Position numbers and translations under genes: made by a program
Shown: one piece after another, positions 32,387-41,464 of the stretch
Numbering within the stretch: position 1 is the first letter of the stretch
Layout: every line of letters begins with the position of its first letter
The notes under the pieces: model-generated
Seen by the model: only the letters and a program-made list of their open reading frames with translations
What the model was told of the DNA's origin: nothing
The model's database searches: none
DNA from: Sarocladium kiliense
Taxonomy: Eukaryota > Ascomycota > Sordariomycetes > Hypocreales > Sarocladiaceae
Length of the DNA: 64,000 bases
Direction: 5' to 3'
Assembly (NCBI GenBank): GCA_030734395.1
Contig: JAUZTG010000042.1
Span: 992,001-1,056,000 of the forward strand

Positions 32387-34816
32387 ATGACAGGCTTTGC
32401 GATCATGTTTTCACACACAGCCCATGCGCTCTGGGCAGCACGATTCTGCGCACGAGATGTCAGGCGTTTGACGATCAATGTACGGCATATGGCTTCTGTT
32501 GTGCCTCGAGTTTCAATCAGCCCACTTGATCCAAATATCCTCCTCGACTATGACAGCCGCCTCGCACAATTGGACAAAGTCAAGGCTGGTTCAAATCGCC
32601 CACTGAATCTCACGGAGAAAGTTCTTTACAGTCATTTGTTCGACACGGTTGAATCGCCATGGACCCTCGATGAGATACGTCGAGGCGAGACGTTGTTACA
32701 GCTCCGACCTGATAGAGTTGCCTGTCATGATGCTACGGCGACTATGGCTTTGCTCCAATTCATCAGCGCCGGGCTTCCAAAAGTCGAAGTTCCTACCACA
32801 GTCCATAGCGATCACCTTATTGTTTCGCGTTACGGCGCCGAGGAAGACTTGAAGCGCGGACTCATCCAGCACGAAGAAGTTTACAAGTTTCTCAGCAGCG
32901 CCGGGAAGAAATACGGGATCGGCTGGTGGAGGCCGGGTGCCGGCATCATCCACATCACTATATTTGAGAAATATGCCTTTCCTGGAGGGCTCATCATCGG
33001 CACTGACTCGCATACCCCCAACGCTGGAGGACTCGGTATGCTCGGTATCGGCGTTGGTGGATCTGACGCCGTGGATGCTATGGCCGGCATGCCTTGGGAA
33101 GTCATGTGTCCCAAGGTAGTTGGAGTCAGGATTACTGGTAAGCTGAAGGGCTGGGCCTCAACAAAGGACATTATTTGCAAGCTGGCTGGTATTACCACGG
33201 TCTCAGGGGGCAAGGGCAAGGTGTTTGAGTTCTTCGGCCCAGGCACCGAGACCTTGGGCGCTACTGCGATGGCCACAGTTTGCAATATGTCGGCTGAGAT
33301 AGGCTCGACATCCTGCATATTTCCCTACACAGATTCCATGGCGCGCTACCTGTCGGAGACCAAAAGATCCGACATTGCCCAATCAGCAAATTCGTATAGG
33401 AAGGTCCTTCTTCAGGCTGACGAAGGCGCGGATCAATACTACGACGACATCATAGAGATTGATCTCAGTACACTCGAACCACACATCAACGGACCTTTTA
33501 CTCCTGATCTGTCGCATTCCCTATCCGAGCTTAAGGATGCCGTTAGGCAAAGCGACTGGCCAGTCGAAGTCAGCCATGTTATGGTCGGAAGCTGCACAAA
33601 CTCATCGTATGAGGACCTATACAAGACACATGACCTGGTAAAGCAGGCCAAGGCTGCTGGCATTGCGCGCGTCAAGACTCCGTTCTTGATAGCGCCCGGC
33701 AGTGAAGACATCCGTGCTACAGCCGAGGCAGACGGCATTCTAGAAACCCTTCGTGATGCCGGAGCTATTGTTCTCAGTACCACATGCGGGCCTTGCGTTG
33801 GTCAATGGGATCGAACTGATGTTGATGTCAAGGGTCGCGAGCGGAATACCGTTGTTTCTAGTTTCAACCGCAACTTCGTGGGTCGTCACGATGGAAACCC
33901 AGAGACCTGTTCCTTCGTCACATCGCCAGAGATGGCCACGGCTTTCGCTTATGCAGGCCGCATTGACTTCAATCCCTTGACAGATGTGCTGCACACCGAT
34001 GGCGAGCAAACGGAATTCCGCTTCTCGGCTCCAGCGAGCGTCGAGCTACCGTCAAGATTCATCACTGGGCAAGATCTCTATCAGCCACCGCAAGAAGATT
34101 CGGCTCACCTCCAGGTTGATATCGACCCAAAATCAACTCGTCTGCAGCTCCTCCAGCCATTCAAGAAGTGGCAAGTAGGCGCTACGACGGACATGCCTGT
34201 CCTGGTCAAGATCAAGGGCAAATGCACAACCGACCATATCTCTCCAGCTGGCCCGTGGTACAACTATCGTGGACATCTAGAAAACATCAGCCATAATATG
34301 CTTCTCGCCGCTAGCAATGCCTTCCTACCACCTACACCTGACATGCTTGGGCATACCATCCACCCGCTAGACGGCAACACGGATCTGATCCACGAAGTCG
34401 CGCGAGACCTGAAGCGGCGCAGAACACCATGGTGCATCATTGGGGATTGGAACTATGGTGAAGGATCCTCCCGTGAGCATGCCGCCCTAGAACCACGGTT
34501 CCTCGGTGGACTGGCTATTATTGCAAGGTCGTTTGCTCGTATACACGAGACGAACCTAAAGAAGCAAGGCATGCTGCCGCTTACATTTGCCAATCCCGCA
34601 GATTACGATCGCATACAACAAGGTGATCGTATAACGCTAAAGGCTGTCGAGGAAGGTGAATTCCAGCCCGGCTCAACCGTGATCATGCACGTACAAGCCA
34701 AGGACGGAGAGGCTTGGGAATGCGACTTGAAACATACGTACAGCGAGCGGCAAACTAGATGGTTGAGAGCTGGAAGCGCACTGAATTTCATGAAGGAGAG
34801 GTTTGCTAGCAGCTAG
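32387..34816 (+). CDS. aconitase-family hydratase, mitochondrial-type paralogue
   Basis: Fe-S hydro-lyase of 809 residues in one uninterrupted exon. All landmarks of mitochondrial aconitase are present: IIGTDSHTPNAGGLGMLGIG near the middle of domain 1, cluster cysteines in GSCTNSSYEDL and STTCGPCVGQW, and the catalytic Ser/Arg loop WNYGEGSSREHAALEPRFL in the C-terminal domain. The start is the ATG at 32387; the next 40 residues (MFSHTAHALWAARFCARDV, then RRLTINVRHM) are Arg-rich and fit a mitochondrial presequence. Context argues against the housekeeping enzyme: it shares a promoter with an RraA-like aldolase and neighbours a lactonase and a tricarboxylate carrier. It could hydrate 4-oxalomesaconate or a similar unsaturated tricarboxylate, or be a second aconitase (inference). 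Confidence 0.9.
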   Translation: MTGFAIMFSHTAHALWAARFCARDVRRLTINVRHMASVVPRVSISPLDPNILLDYDSRLAQLDKVKAGSNRPLNLTEKVLYSHLFDTVESPWTLDEIRRGETLLQLRPDRVACHDATATMALLQFISAGLPKVEVPTTVHSDHLIVSRYGAEEDLKRGLIQHEEVYKFLSSAGKKYGIGWWRPGAGIIHITIFEKYAFPGGLIIGTDSHTPNAGGLGMLGIGVGGSDAVDAMAGMPWEVMCPKVVGVRITGKLKGWASTKDIICKLAGITTVSGGKGKVFEFFGPGTETLGATAMATVCNMSAEIGSTSCIFPYTDSMARYLSETKRSDIAQSANSYRKVLLQADEGADQYYDDIIEIDLSTLEPHINGPFTPDLSHSLSELKDAVRQSDWPVEVSHVMVGSCTNSSYEDLYKTHDLVKQAKAAGIARVKTPFLIAPGSEDIRATAEADGILETLRDAGAIVLSTTCGPCVGQWDRTDVDVKGRERNTVVSSFNRNFVGRHDGNPETCSFVTSPEMATAFAYAGRIDFNPLTDVLHTDGEQTEFRFSAPASVELPSRFITGQDLYQPPQEDSAHLQVDIDPKSTRLQLLQPFKKWQVGATTDMPVLVKIKGKCTTDHISPAGPWYNYRGHLENISHNMLLAASNAFLPPTPDMLGHTIHPLDGNTDLIHEVARDLKRRRTPWCIIGDWNYGEGSSREHAALEPRFLGGLAIIARSFARIHETNLKKQGMLPLTFANPADYDRIQQGDRITLKAVEEGEFQPGSTVIMHVQAKDGEAWECDLKHTYSERQTRWLRAGSALNFMKERFASS

Positions 34817-35209
34817 GGTACTTAGGTCAAGGGCAGTGGCGATGAACTCTTCGATGCATACATTGGACATTTTGATTGATGATTAGAAGTATTTCGGATA
34901 AGAAACGCCACTTCAAGTATCTTTAGAAGGATGACGATGGTAATGCTGATGTTGTTCTCTGTTCAATCTGTGGCAGGGCGCTAGACAAGTCGCCTTCCAT
35001 TGTGAAGTGACTAGCAGTTGCGCTTTAGTGGTCAGAGATAGCTGATAAATACACAAGGCGAACTTCTGTGATTGAATACTCGTGAGAAGTCTTCTGGGTC
35101 GGATTGTGCACGCTTTTGCATTCTGCGCAGGGTCATAGCTCTGGAACCAGACAAATGAGACTCGAGTTGAGGTTGGAAGCTTATGTAGAGACGTTTATAG
35201 TAAAGTAAC
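34817..35209. other. convergent intergenic region, aconitase paralogue and bicupin
   Basis: Contains two 3' ends only. It marks the boundary between the left (CGG-N6-CCG) and right (CGG-N5-CCG) modules. No feature seen. Confidence 0.45.
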
Positions 35210-36385
35210 TCATGAATCTGATGGTGATATTGTCAAATTGAAGCTCTCCCTCAGTCCCATCAATGCCTGGTTATCCCAACACTGGGGCGACTCTGGAATC
35301 ATGCAGTTTGGTCCCTTGTGCGGCGTCTCCTTCCCAGCTTCATAAAGAACATCCACGAGCCCGCCCGGAGTTGAGTAGGCGTATAGTTTCACATATCTGC
35401 TCTCAACCTCGATGCTGAACGAGGTACCCGCTGGGAGGAAGATGGACTCTGAGGGCCCAAGACGTGCCTTTGGCTCCTTGTTGACCGTGATATGAATGTA
35501 TCCCTCTGCCAGGAAAAGAAGATGTGGTATAGAAGGAAATTGGTACTTCTGGTACAGTACTTGGGACTCGTAGACATAAGAGCCTTCAATGCTTCCGATG
35601 GTGAACTTGTTGTCGGTCTCGGACCCTGTCGCAATAGGTCGGACAACAGTTCCACCCAAACAGGCATTTGGACCTCTCCCATTCTGGAGGAAATACGGAT
35701 CGCCATTACCACGGAGGACGTGGTCTGTATCCGGATTCCACGGCTGAGCCTCGGCGTACGGATGCTTTGGGACTGTCACCACATCAAACTCTTCCCCTGC
35801 TGCGACCACTCGGGGAACAAGTGTTTCCCGAGGGTTTTGGTTATCGACATCAGGCCACAGTGGGCCATCGTACACATCGCCGATGAAACGGAAGAAGTTC
35901 TCCCACCCGCCCGGCACGACTATACCAAGCAGCTCAGTGTGGTCGCCGATGAGCTGATACGAATGCTTGGCTTTCTAAGAGCGCACACAAGCGAACGTTA
36001 GTCACTTGAGTGTAAGTAGCAGGGTGATAAGCCAAAGCTGAAAGATTTTGAGAGAATGTGAATTGCAGAAGATCAGACCTACCGGTGCAACGCTCGCGTA
36101 GTCCCCTGGATTCAAGACCCTACATTGATCGTTGAGCCACACCTTCATCTGACCCTTGAGACATAAGAAGTCGTGTCGGGTCTCATTGTGGTAATGAAAG
36201 GGTACAGGGAATGGGGCATAGACACCACCGCCTCCGCAGATGAGAAAGACATTCTTGGACTCGTTGGCCGTTACCAAGTGGCGGGTTGTGCCGGCGGACG
36301 TTGGGACGTATATGTTCTCGCCACCAAATGCACCCAAGATGTACGGTTTATCATCTCGACCGGGGGGAAGAAGTAGTCTCTCCAT
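35210..36385 (-). CDS. bicupin dioxygenase, quercetin 2,3-dioxygenase-like
   Basis: Two-domain cupin of 355 residues. The exons are 36385-36083 and 35974-35210, phase 0; the intron falls just before the second ligand strand (SVAPKAKHSYQLIGDHTELL). Fungal quercetinases use a metal to open the flavonol heterocycle, releasing CO. N-terminal cupin: FHYHNETRHDFLCLKG gives the H-x-H pair; five residues after the second His, where the known Aspergillus enzyme has its Glu ligand, this protein has His, with a Glu three residues earlier. The later His is in KHSYQ. The following VVPGGWENFFRFIGDVYDG is typical of fungal quercetinase-like proteins. The C-terminal cupin (YQFPSIPHLLFLAEGYIHI) looks degenerate. 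No signal peptide, so it is intracellular, unlike the secreted enzyme. Divergent from the SnoaL-like gene. Confidence 0.8.
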
Positions 36386-36865
36386 TGCGTCAATGAAAAC
36401 CTGAGGGTCCTGATTGCTTTTGTTGGCTTATACCAAAGGAACAGACCGTTGCTTGAAGGCATGCGTAGACTGACTTGGGCAATGCCATCGGCCATATATG
36501 ACCCCAGGTTCATCTCGTCATCATAGGTACCATCCAATTCTGGATACTTCGGACCTCTGCAAACCAATATTCTGAAGCTCTGAGGTTATGGGAGGGTATA
36601 CCGAGTAGACCGGATAATCCGAGAAATGTCACGCTGGCCGCCCACATCCCGGCTTGTGCTCGCTCTGTGCAACGAACTCGGAACAAACCTTAATGACTTT
36701 CACTGCCACCCTCGGAAGAAGAGAATACTTTCTCATTGAATCTGATAAGAGGGTTTCGAAAAAGTTCATCGCCGCAATCTCACTCCTTGAGACATATATT
36801 TCCCTCTAGTTGATCAGCTACACCTTGCGCAACCGTCGCTCCGACCGCAACGCAGCTTATACAGA
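36386..36865. promoter_or_regulatory. divergent promoter, bicupin and SnoaL-like gene
   Basis: 480 bases between opposite start codons; carries CGGATAATCCG at 36611. A minus-strand frame ending over the bicupin start (36567-36271) is out of frame with it and is not supported. Confidence 0.5.
36611..36621. promoter_or_regulatory. candidate Zn2Cys6 site CGG-N5-CCG
   Basis: CGGATAATCCG. One of five CGG-N5-CCG inverted repeats found in right-module promoters (36611, 45802, 47658, 50605, 52064). Confidence 0.5.
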
Positions 36866-37493
36866 ATGCCTGATCTTCACTCACTTCCACCAGGCTGGCA
36901 CCCTTCAGACGCGATCCGCAACAATGGCCCTACAGACCTCGTGATCGAGCGTATGAAGCTGCGTGAGCTTGCCGAAGGCTGGCCGTGCTATAGGTCAGTT
37001 GTAACAGTGGTGGCCGAATCAAACATAACTCGCTAATGCGGAATGAAGGGATGCCTGTGAATGGGAAAACTTCGAATCGATATTCCATCCTCATGCATAC
37101 GTGTACACTACTTGGACTGGCCGCACATTCTACAAAGACTTCATTGCTGCATCCAAAGCCGGGATGGATCGTGGCGCTTTCATCATGCATCACGTCCACG
37201 GCTCAACTACAGACATCAACAAGACGGCGACGCGTGCTGTAACCAAGATGAAGGCAACCATCACACAACGGTTCACCCTGGATGGAGCTCAAGTAGACGC
37301 TGAGTCAGACTGTCGGTTCTGTTTCTTCTGGTCCAAAGACGCTGTCTCCAGGCATTGGGGCGCGAACTTCGTTCGGCACTGGTATGAGAAGGATAAGCTG
37401 ATTCCAGTTGACCCGAGGAAGATTCCGAGCATCGATGATGCGCTGCTCAACAAGTTTCCCGAGGGCTATAGGTATTTGGCCTATTGCCAGTAG
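36866..37493 (+). CDS. SnoaL-like (NTF2-fold) protein
   Basis: Small alpha+beta barrel protein of 190 residues. The exons are 36866-36993 and 37049-37493; phase closes and gives YRDACEWENFESIFHPHAYV. The segments WTGRTFYKDFIAASKAGMD and IMHHVHGSTTDIN are typical of the SnoaL_4 group, whose members act as hydratases, isomerases or hydroxylase-like enzymes, or only bind substrate. Candidate catalytic residues are the His pair in MHHVHG and the Asp/Glu in the first helix. No signal peptide. It shares its promoter with the bicupin, so it may act on that enzyme's product (inference). Function unknown. Confidence 0.75.
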
Positions 37494-37880
37494 AAAGTGC
37501 TAGGCCTCGAGATTATGGTAGACATGCCAGGACACAGGCGAGAAGATCAGTCATTGTGTGGCAAAAAGCATGATCTCTTATACATGCAGGCTAAAGATTG
37601 GATTGATGGAAAGGATGTCGAAGTCTAGTCTTATTACATACGAATGCTTTCATCATTTTGACTCTTTATCGTGTAAGTGAACGCAAAAGTCAGGAAGGTT
37701 TACAGTCAAGAGAAGCAACGTGCTGATCGACTTAGAGCCCGTGAACGATACTCTAGGATAACGTGTGTACGAAGCCTAGCAAAACTGCGAGGATGTGCTT
37801 TTCAGGCAGACATCAGAAGTCAAAGAGAACATGAGGAACCACGGAGACGGATCACTAGATCGCGCAACACTCTGGCTATG

Positions 37881-37903
37881 TCCGGAAGTCCGGAAATCCG
37901 GAA
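37881..37903. repeat. three-copy TCCGGAA tandem array
   Basis: TCCGGAA begins at 37881, 37889 and 37897, each followed by one spacer base. Neighbouring copies form CGG-N4-CCG pairs. It lies 450 bases before the MFS start and could be a regulator array. Confidence 0.5.
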
Positions 37904-38113
37904 AGTCTGAACAATTTCCAAGCTTACCGCAGCTTGGAAGGACATCATTGCCTATGCCCTGCTCATCCTCAATCTGAAAAAGGAAGACGTCGTTCGTCCC
38001 GGTCGCTGTCCCGGCTAGCAATAGCGGGAGCCGCCCACATCGCGACGAGATCCCGTGTCAAGCAGGAATTAAACTTCAGCTTACGCCTCCCCGCAAAACC
38101 AGCGGAGCCTGCT

Positions 38114-38131
38114 AACCGGGGAAACCGGGGA
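38114..38131. repeat. direct repeat AACCGGGGA x2
   Basis: Two perfect 9-base copies back to back, 219 bases before the MFS start. The function is unknown; CGG triplets in tandem would suit some Zn2Cys6 proteins. Confidence 0.4.
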
Positions 38132-38349
38132 CCCCAGATTTACTATTTGATCTCTTGTCCAGAATACCATCGGATGGTTGGCGAGGTGTGTGTCTCGGTT
38201 GCCTGATATATATCGTGAGTGAGGTCCCAGCCAAGGCGCATGACATCAGACTACAGTAACCCGAATTGATCTGTCTGAGATCAAAAAAGGTCAAGAAAAT
38301 TCAACACTTGGTCTCACAGACAGGACTTTTGGGTTGTGCAACATTCATC

Positions 38350-40560
38350 ATGTCCGGCGAACAACTATCCCCGGCCATCACGGCAGCAACAATTACTTGC
38401 CCCCCGTCAAACAGCATGAGGAAGACTCACACGTTTGGCACCGTGAGGCACAGACATGCGGAGACAAACGAGTTAATCTTGATCCCTACGCCATCAGATG
38501 ACCCAAATGATCCGTTGAACTGGTATAATCCGTTCTCTCGCCCACTATATGACTGACGTAATCGTTCTAACGCTGTTTTCTAGGAGCCAAGCTTTCAAAT
38601 ACTACATGGCCGCTGTCATATGCCTCGCCATGTTCATGTGCAACCTTGTGTCCGCTGGACCAAGCGTTGCCATCATCGAGACGGCCGTATCTTTCTTCCC
38701 GGACCGACAGAAGACCAGCCTCGTCAGTGCCATTTCGACAGTGGCCTATGGCTTCTCCGGGGCTTCCCTTTTGCAGGGGACGAGTAACATTATCTGGATG
38801 CCTCTCGTTAACAAGTACGGGCGCCGGCCGGTGTACATCCTTAGCTTCTCCGTCTATTTTGCTGCCACCATTTGGGCGGCCTTTACGACATCGTGGAAGA
38901 GCTACCTGGCGGCCCGAATCTTCATCGGGTTTGGATCTGGAGCAGCGGAGACCTTGGTGGGTAGTTTTCTCAGTCCGTTTAAGATGATTTCGAGAGCATT
39001 GGCTGATACTAGTTACAGGCGCCTTCTTCAATTACAGATGTCTTCTTCCTCCATGAGAGAGGCGCTGTTATGGGGTATGATCCACCACCAGACTTTGTCC
39101 AGAGGAGGCAGTTCGCTGACGAAACACACTAGATTCTATACCGCTGCGTTGAGCTGTGGTGTATCCGGGGGAATGATTATTGATGGGTAAGTAAGCCTGC
39201 TGAAGCTCCCAGATGTCTATGTCTGATACTTCAGCAAGTCTCATTACGATCAACCACGGTTGGAGGACTATTTATTACGTGGCCGTTGCTCTCATTGGGG
39301 CAACTCTTGCTACTATAATCCTCACTTTCCCAGAGACCAAATACAATCGAGAGCTAGTTCCCGAATCAGACCGATCGAGCTCAACCATGGAATTCGAAAA
39401 GGGCCAGGAGGCCATGGTGGAGGCTCAGCCTCGGCGGCCGACGCCTAAGAAGAAGACATATATCCAACGACTGCGGATCTTCTCGGGAGTGTATACGAAT
39501 GAAAGCTGGTTCAGACTTATCGTGCGACCCTTAGCACTCATTCTGCTCCCTCCTGTTCTATGGGGTGCACTTGTCATGTCTGTGACTATAGGTAAGCTAC
39601 TTTTGTCACAGCCGCCGACTTTCCGAGACATATAGAGATGTTAACATTGTACAGGATTCTTGGTGGCGGTTACATCTAATGTGTCGCCTGCCTTTTCGGC
39701 AACATACGGATTCAAAACCTACCAGACTGGCCTGTGTTTCTTCAGTGCGATTATTGGCTCTTTGATCGGAATTCCAGCTGGCGGCCATATAGGTGACTGG
39801 TGTGCAGAGTAAGGACCCCTATAGCTGTGCTCAGAAACACATTACAACAAGCTAATGTTGGCTTCCTGCAGTTACCTCGCGAGACGAAAGGGCGGGATTC
39901 GAGAGCCAGAAATGAGGCTGCCAGCAATCATGATCAGTCTCATAACGTCACCGCTGGCTCTGATTCTCTTTGGGGTCGGCGTGCAGTACCAGCTCCCCTG
40001 GATCGTGCCGACTCTTGGACTTGGCTTGCGTAAGTCTTCTCGATCATTACTCCTTTTATGGCCTCTATGGCGTATGCTGGAGTCTGGAGCTAACGTCGTG
40101 ATTAGTCAATTTCTCCATTGCTCAGGCTACAAATGTGTCGCTCACGTACACTATCGACGCTTATCGCCCGATTGCCGGTGAGATTACAATGACAAGTATG
40201 GGTTTCAAATGTAAGTATTGAAGATTGGAATTGCCTGCGAATGACGAGACTAGATCGACTGACACTTTTCACCAGCCGCGTTTGGATTCTTGCTATCCTT
40301 CTACACTAATCCTTGGGTCGCTGAAGTTGGATACTTGTCTGCGTACGGCACAGTAAGAATCCCCCACCGACGACGTTTACTTCGATGATTTGTCTCTCTG
40401 ACATGTTTATTCCTTACAGATGGCGGCTCTTTCTTTCTCAACCCTCGCCTTATGGGTACCAGTGTTCATCTGGGGGAAGCGCATTCGTCTTGCGACATGG
40501 GACTGGAAGATATGCCAAATGCTCATTCAGTGGGACGACGATCGCGAAGTCGGAGAGTAG
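38350..40560 (+). CDS. MFS transporter (drug:H+ antiporter 1-like)
   Basis: Plasma-membrane transporter of 547 residues. Ten exons: 38350-38522, 38584-38956, 39019-39074, 39133-39186, 39239-39591, 39655-39808, 39872-40029, 40106-40210, 40276-40352 and 40420-40560; every phase closes. The N terminus DDPNDPLNWSQAFKYYMAAV and the MPLVNKYGRRPVYILSF motif A after the second helix are typical of the fungal DHA1-like group. A charged central loop (EFEKGQEAMVEAQPRRPTPKKKTYIQRL) separates two six-helix halves. The substrate is unknown; being in the right module it may take up an aromatic compound or export a toxic intermediate. Confidence 0.87.
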
Positions 40561-41464
40561 GGACCGTGAGAATCGCGAGCATGGCATGAGGCAAGGCCCG
40601 GATGGGACTACTTGGGACATTGGAACTTGGAGCTCAGCGGTGGTACTGCTGAGCAGAATAGGAAACCAAGAACTTGTAGTCCAGCAACGACGTGATCATC
40701 ATTCAGGTCCTCCATGCTCTGTGTTCCGTATCGTTTTAAACCACACCCTGTTGAGCTAGGTGCAGCTTGACTGTGAAAAGTGAAGGCTGTGGGACGGCCT
40801 TTTCGCATTGATCCGACGCTGTCTTCCGACAACTGGGAGATCATACTTTAGTATAAACACTTGTTCTTCCAATGATTGTACAAGACCACAACGGTACTTC
40901 TCGATGATCCAATAGAGTTGGTGGACCAATTCATCGTACGCGCCTCTTCCAACATGTTGTGTCAAACCTCGCTATAGGTCTCTTTGGGCTTACAAGGGCA
41001 TCCTCGTAGGGTTGGAGCACAAGGCTCAGTCACGATCGAGACTCAGTCCAGTGCTCTAGGCGATGTTACGCAAAAGCATTCTTAGCCTGACAAACATCCT
41101 CGAGGTCAACAACGTCGACAACCTTAGCACCCTGCCCTCCTGTTGCCTAGTCCACGGAACGAGGCCTGTCCAGAAGCGGCCGAGACTCTCAAGCTTCAAG
41201 CTACTAAGTGCCCCAACGCCACAGCCGGAATTCTTCAGGCTTGTTACCCCATGCCTCTTCTCCACCAAGCTAATGCAAGGAGATGGTGGAGGTCGGCACC
41301 CGGCATCTTCATTCCCCAGATTCGTCGCCCCAACGGGATGGGATATAAGGTGGGCGGGCCTCCCACCCCATTCCTGTACCCGGTGGGCAGTCCTAGACAT
41401 TCCTCGATTTCTCTTTACGTTCCGGGCTATATAATCTCTTCTGAGATATCTACCATTGTCCAAG
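40561..41464. other. upstream region of C2H2/Zn2Cys6 regulator
   Basis: 904 bases. Frames at 41063-41586 on both strands have no family resemblance. I see no CGG-N5-CCG here, so the regulator itself may not be under the module's control. Confidence 0.4.

Larger units (their letters stand above)
37494..38349. promoter_or_regulatory. upstream region of right-module MFS transporter
   Basis: 856 bases. Contains three TCCGGAA copies at 8-base steps (37881, 37889, 37897) and two abutting AACCGGGGA copies (38114-38131). Small frames at 37677-38206 have no recognisable product. Confidence 0.45.
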
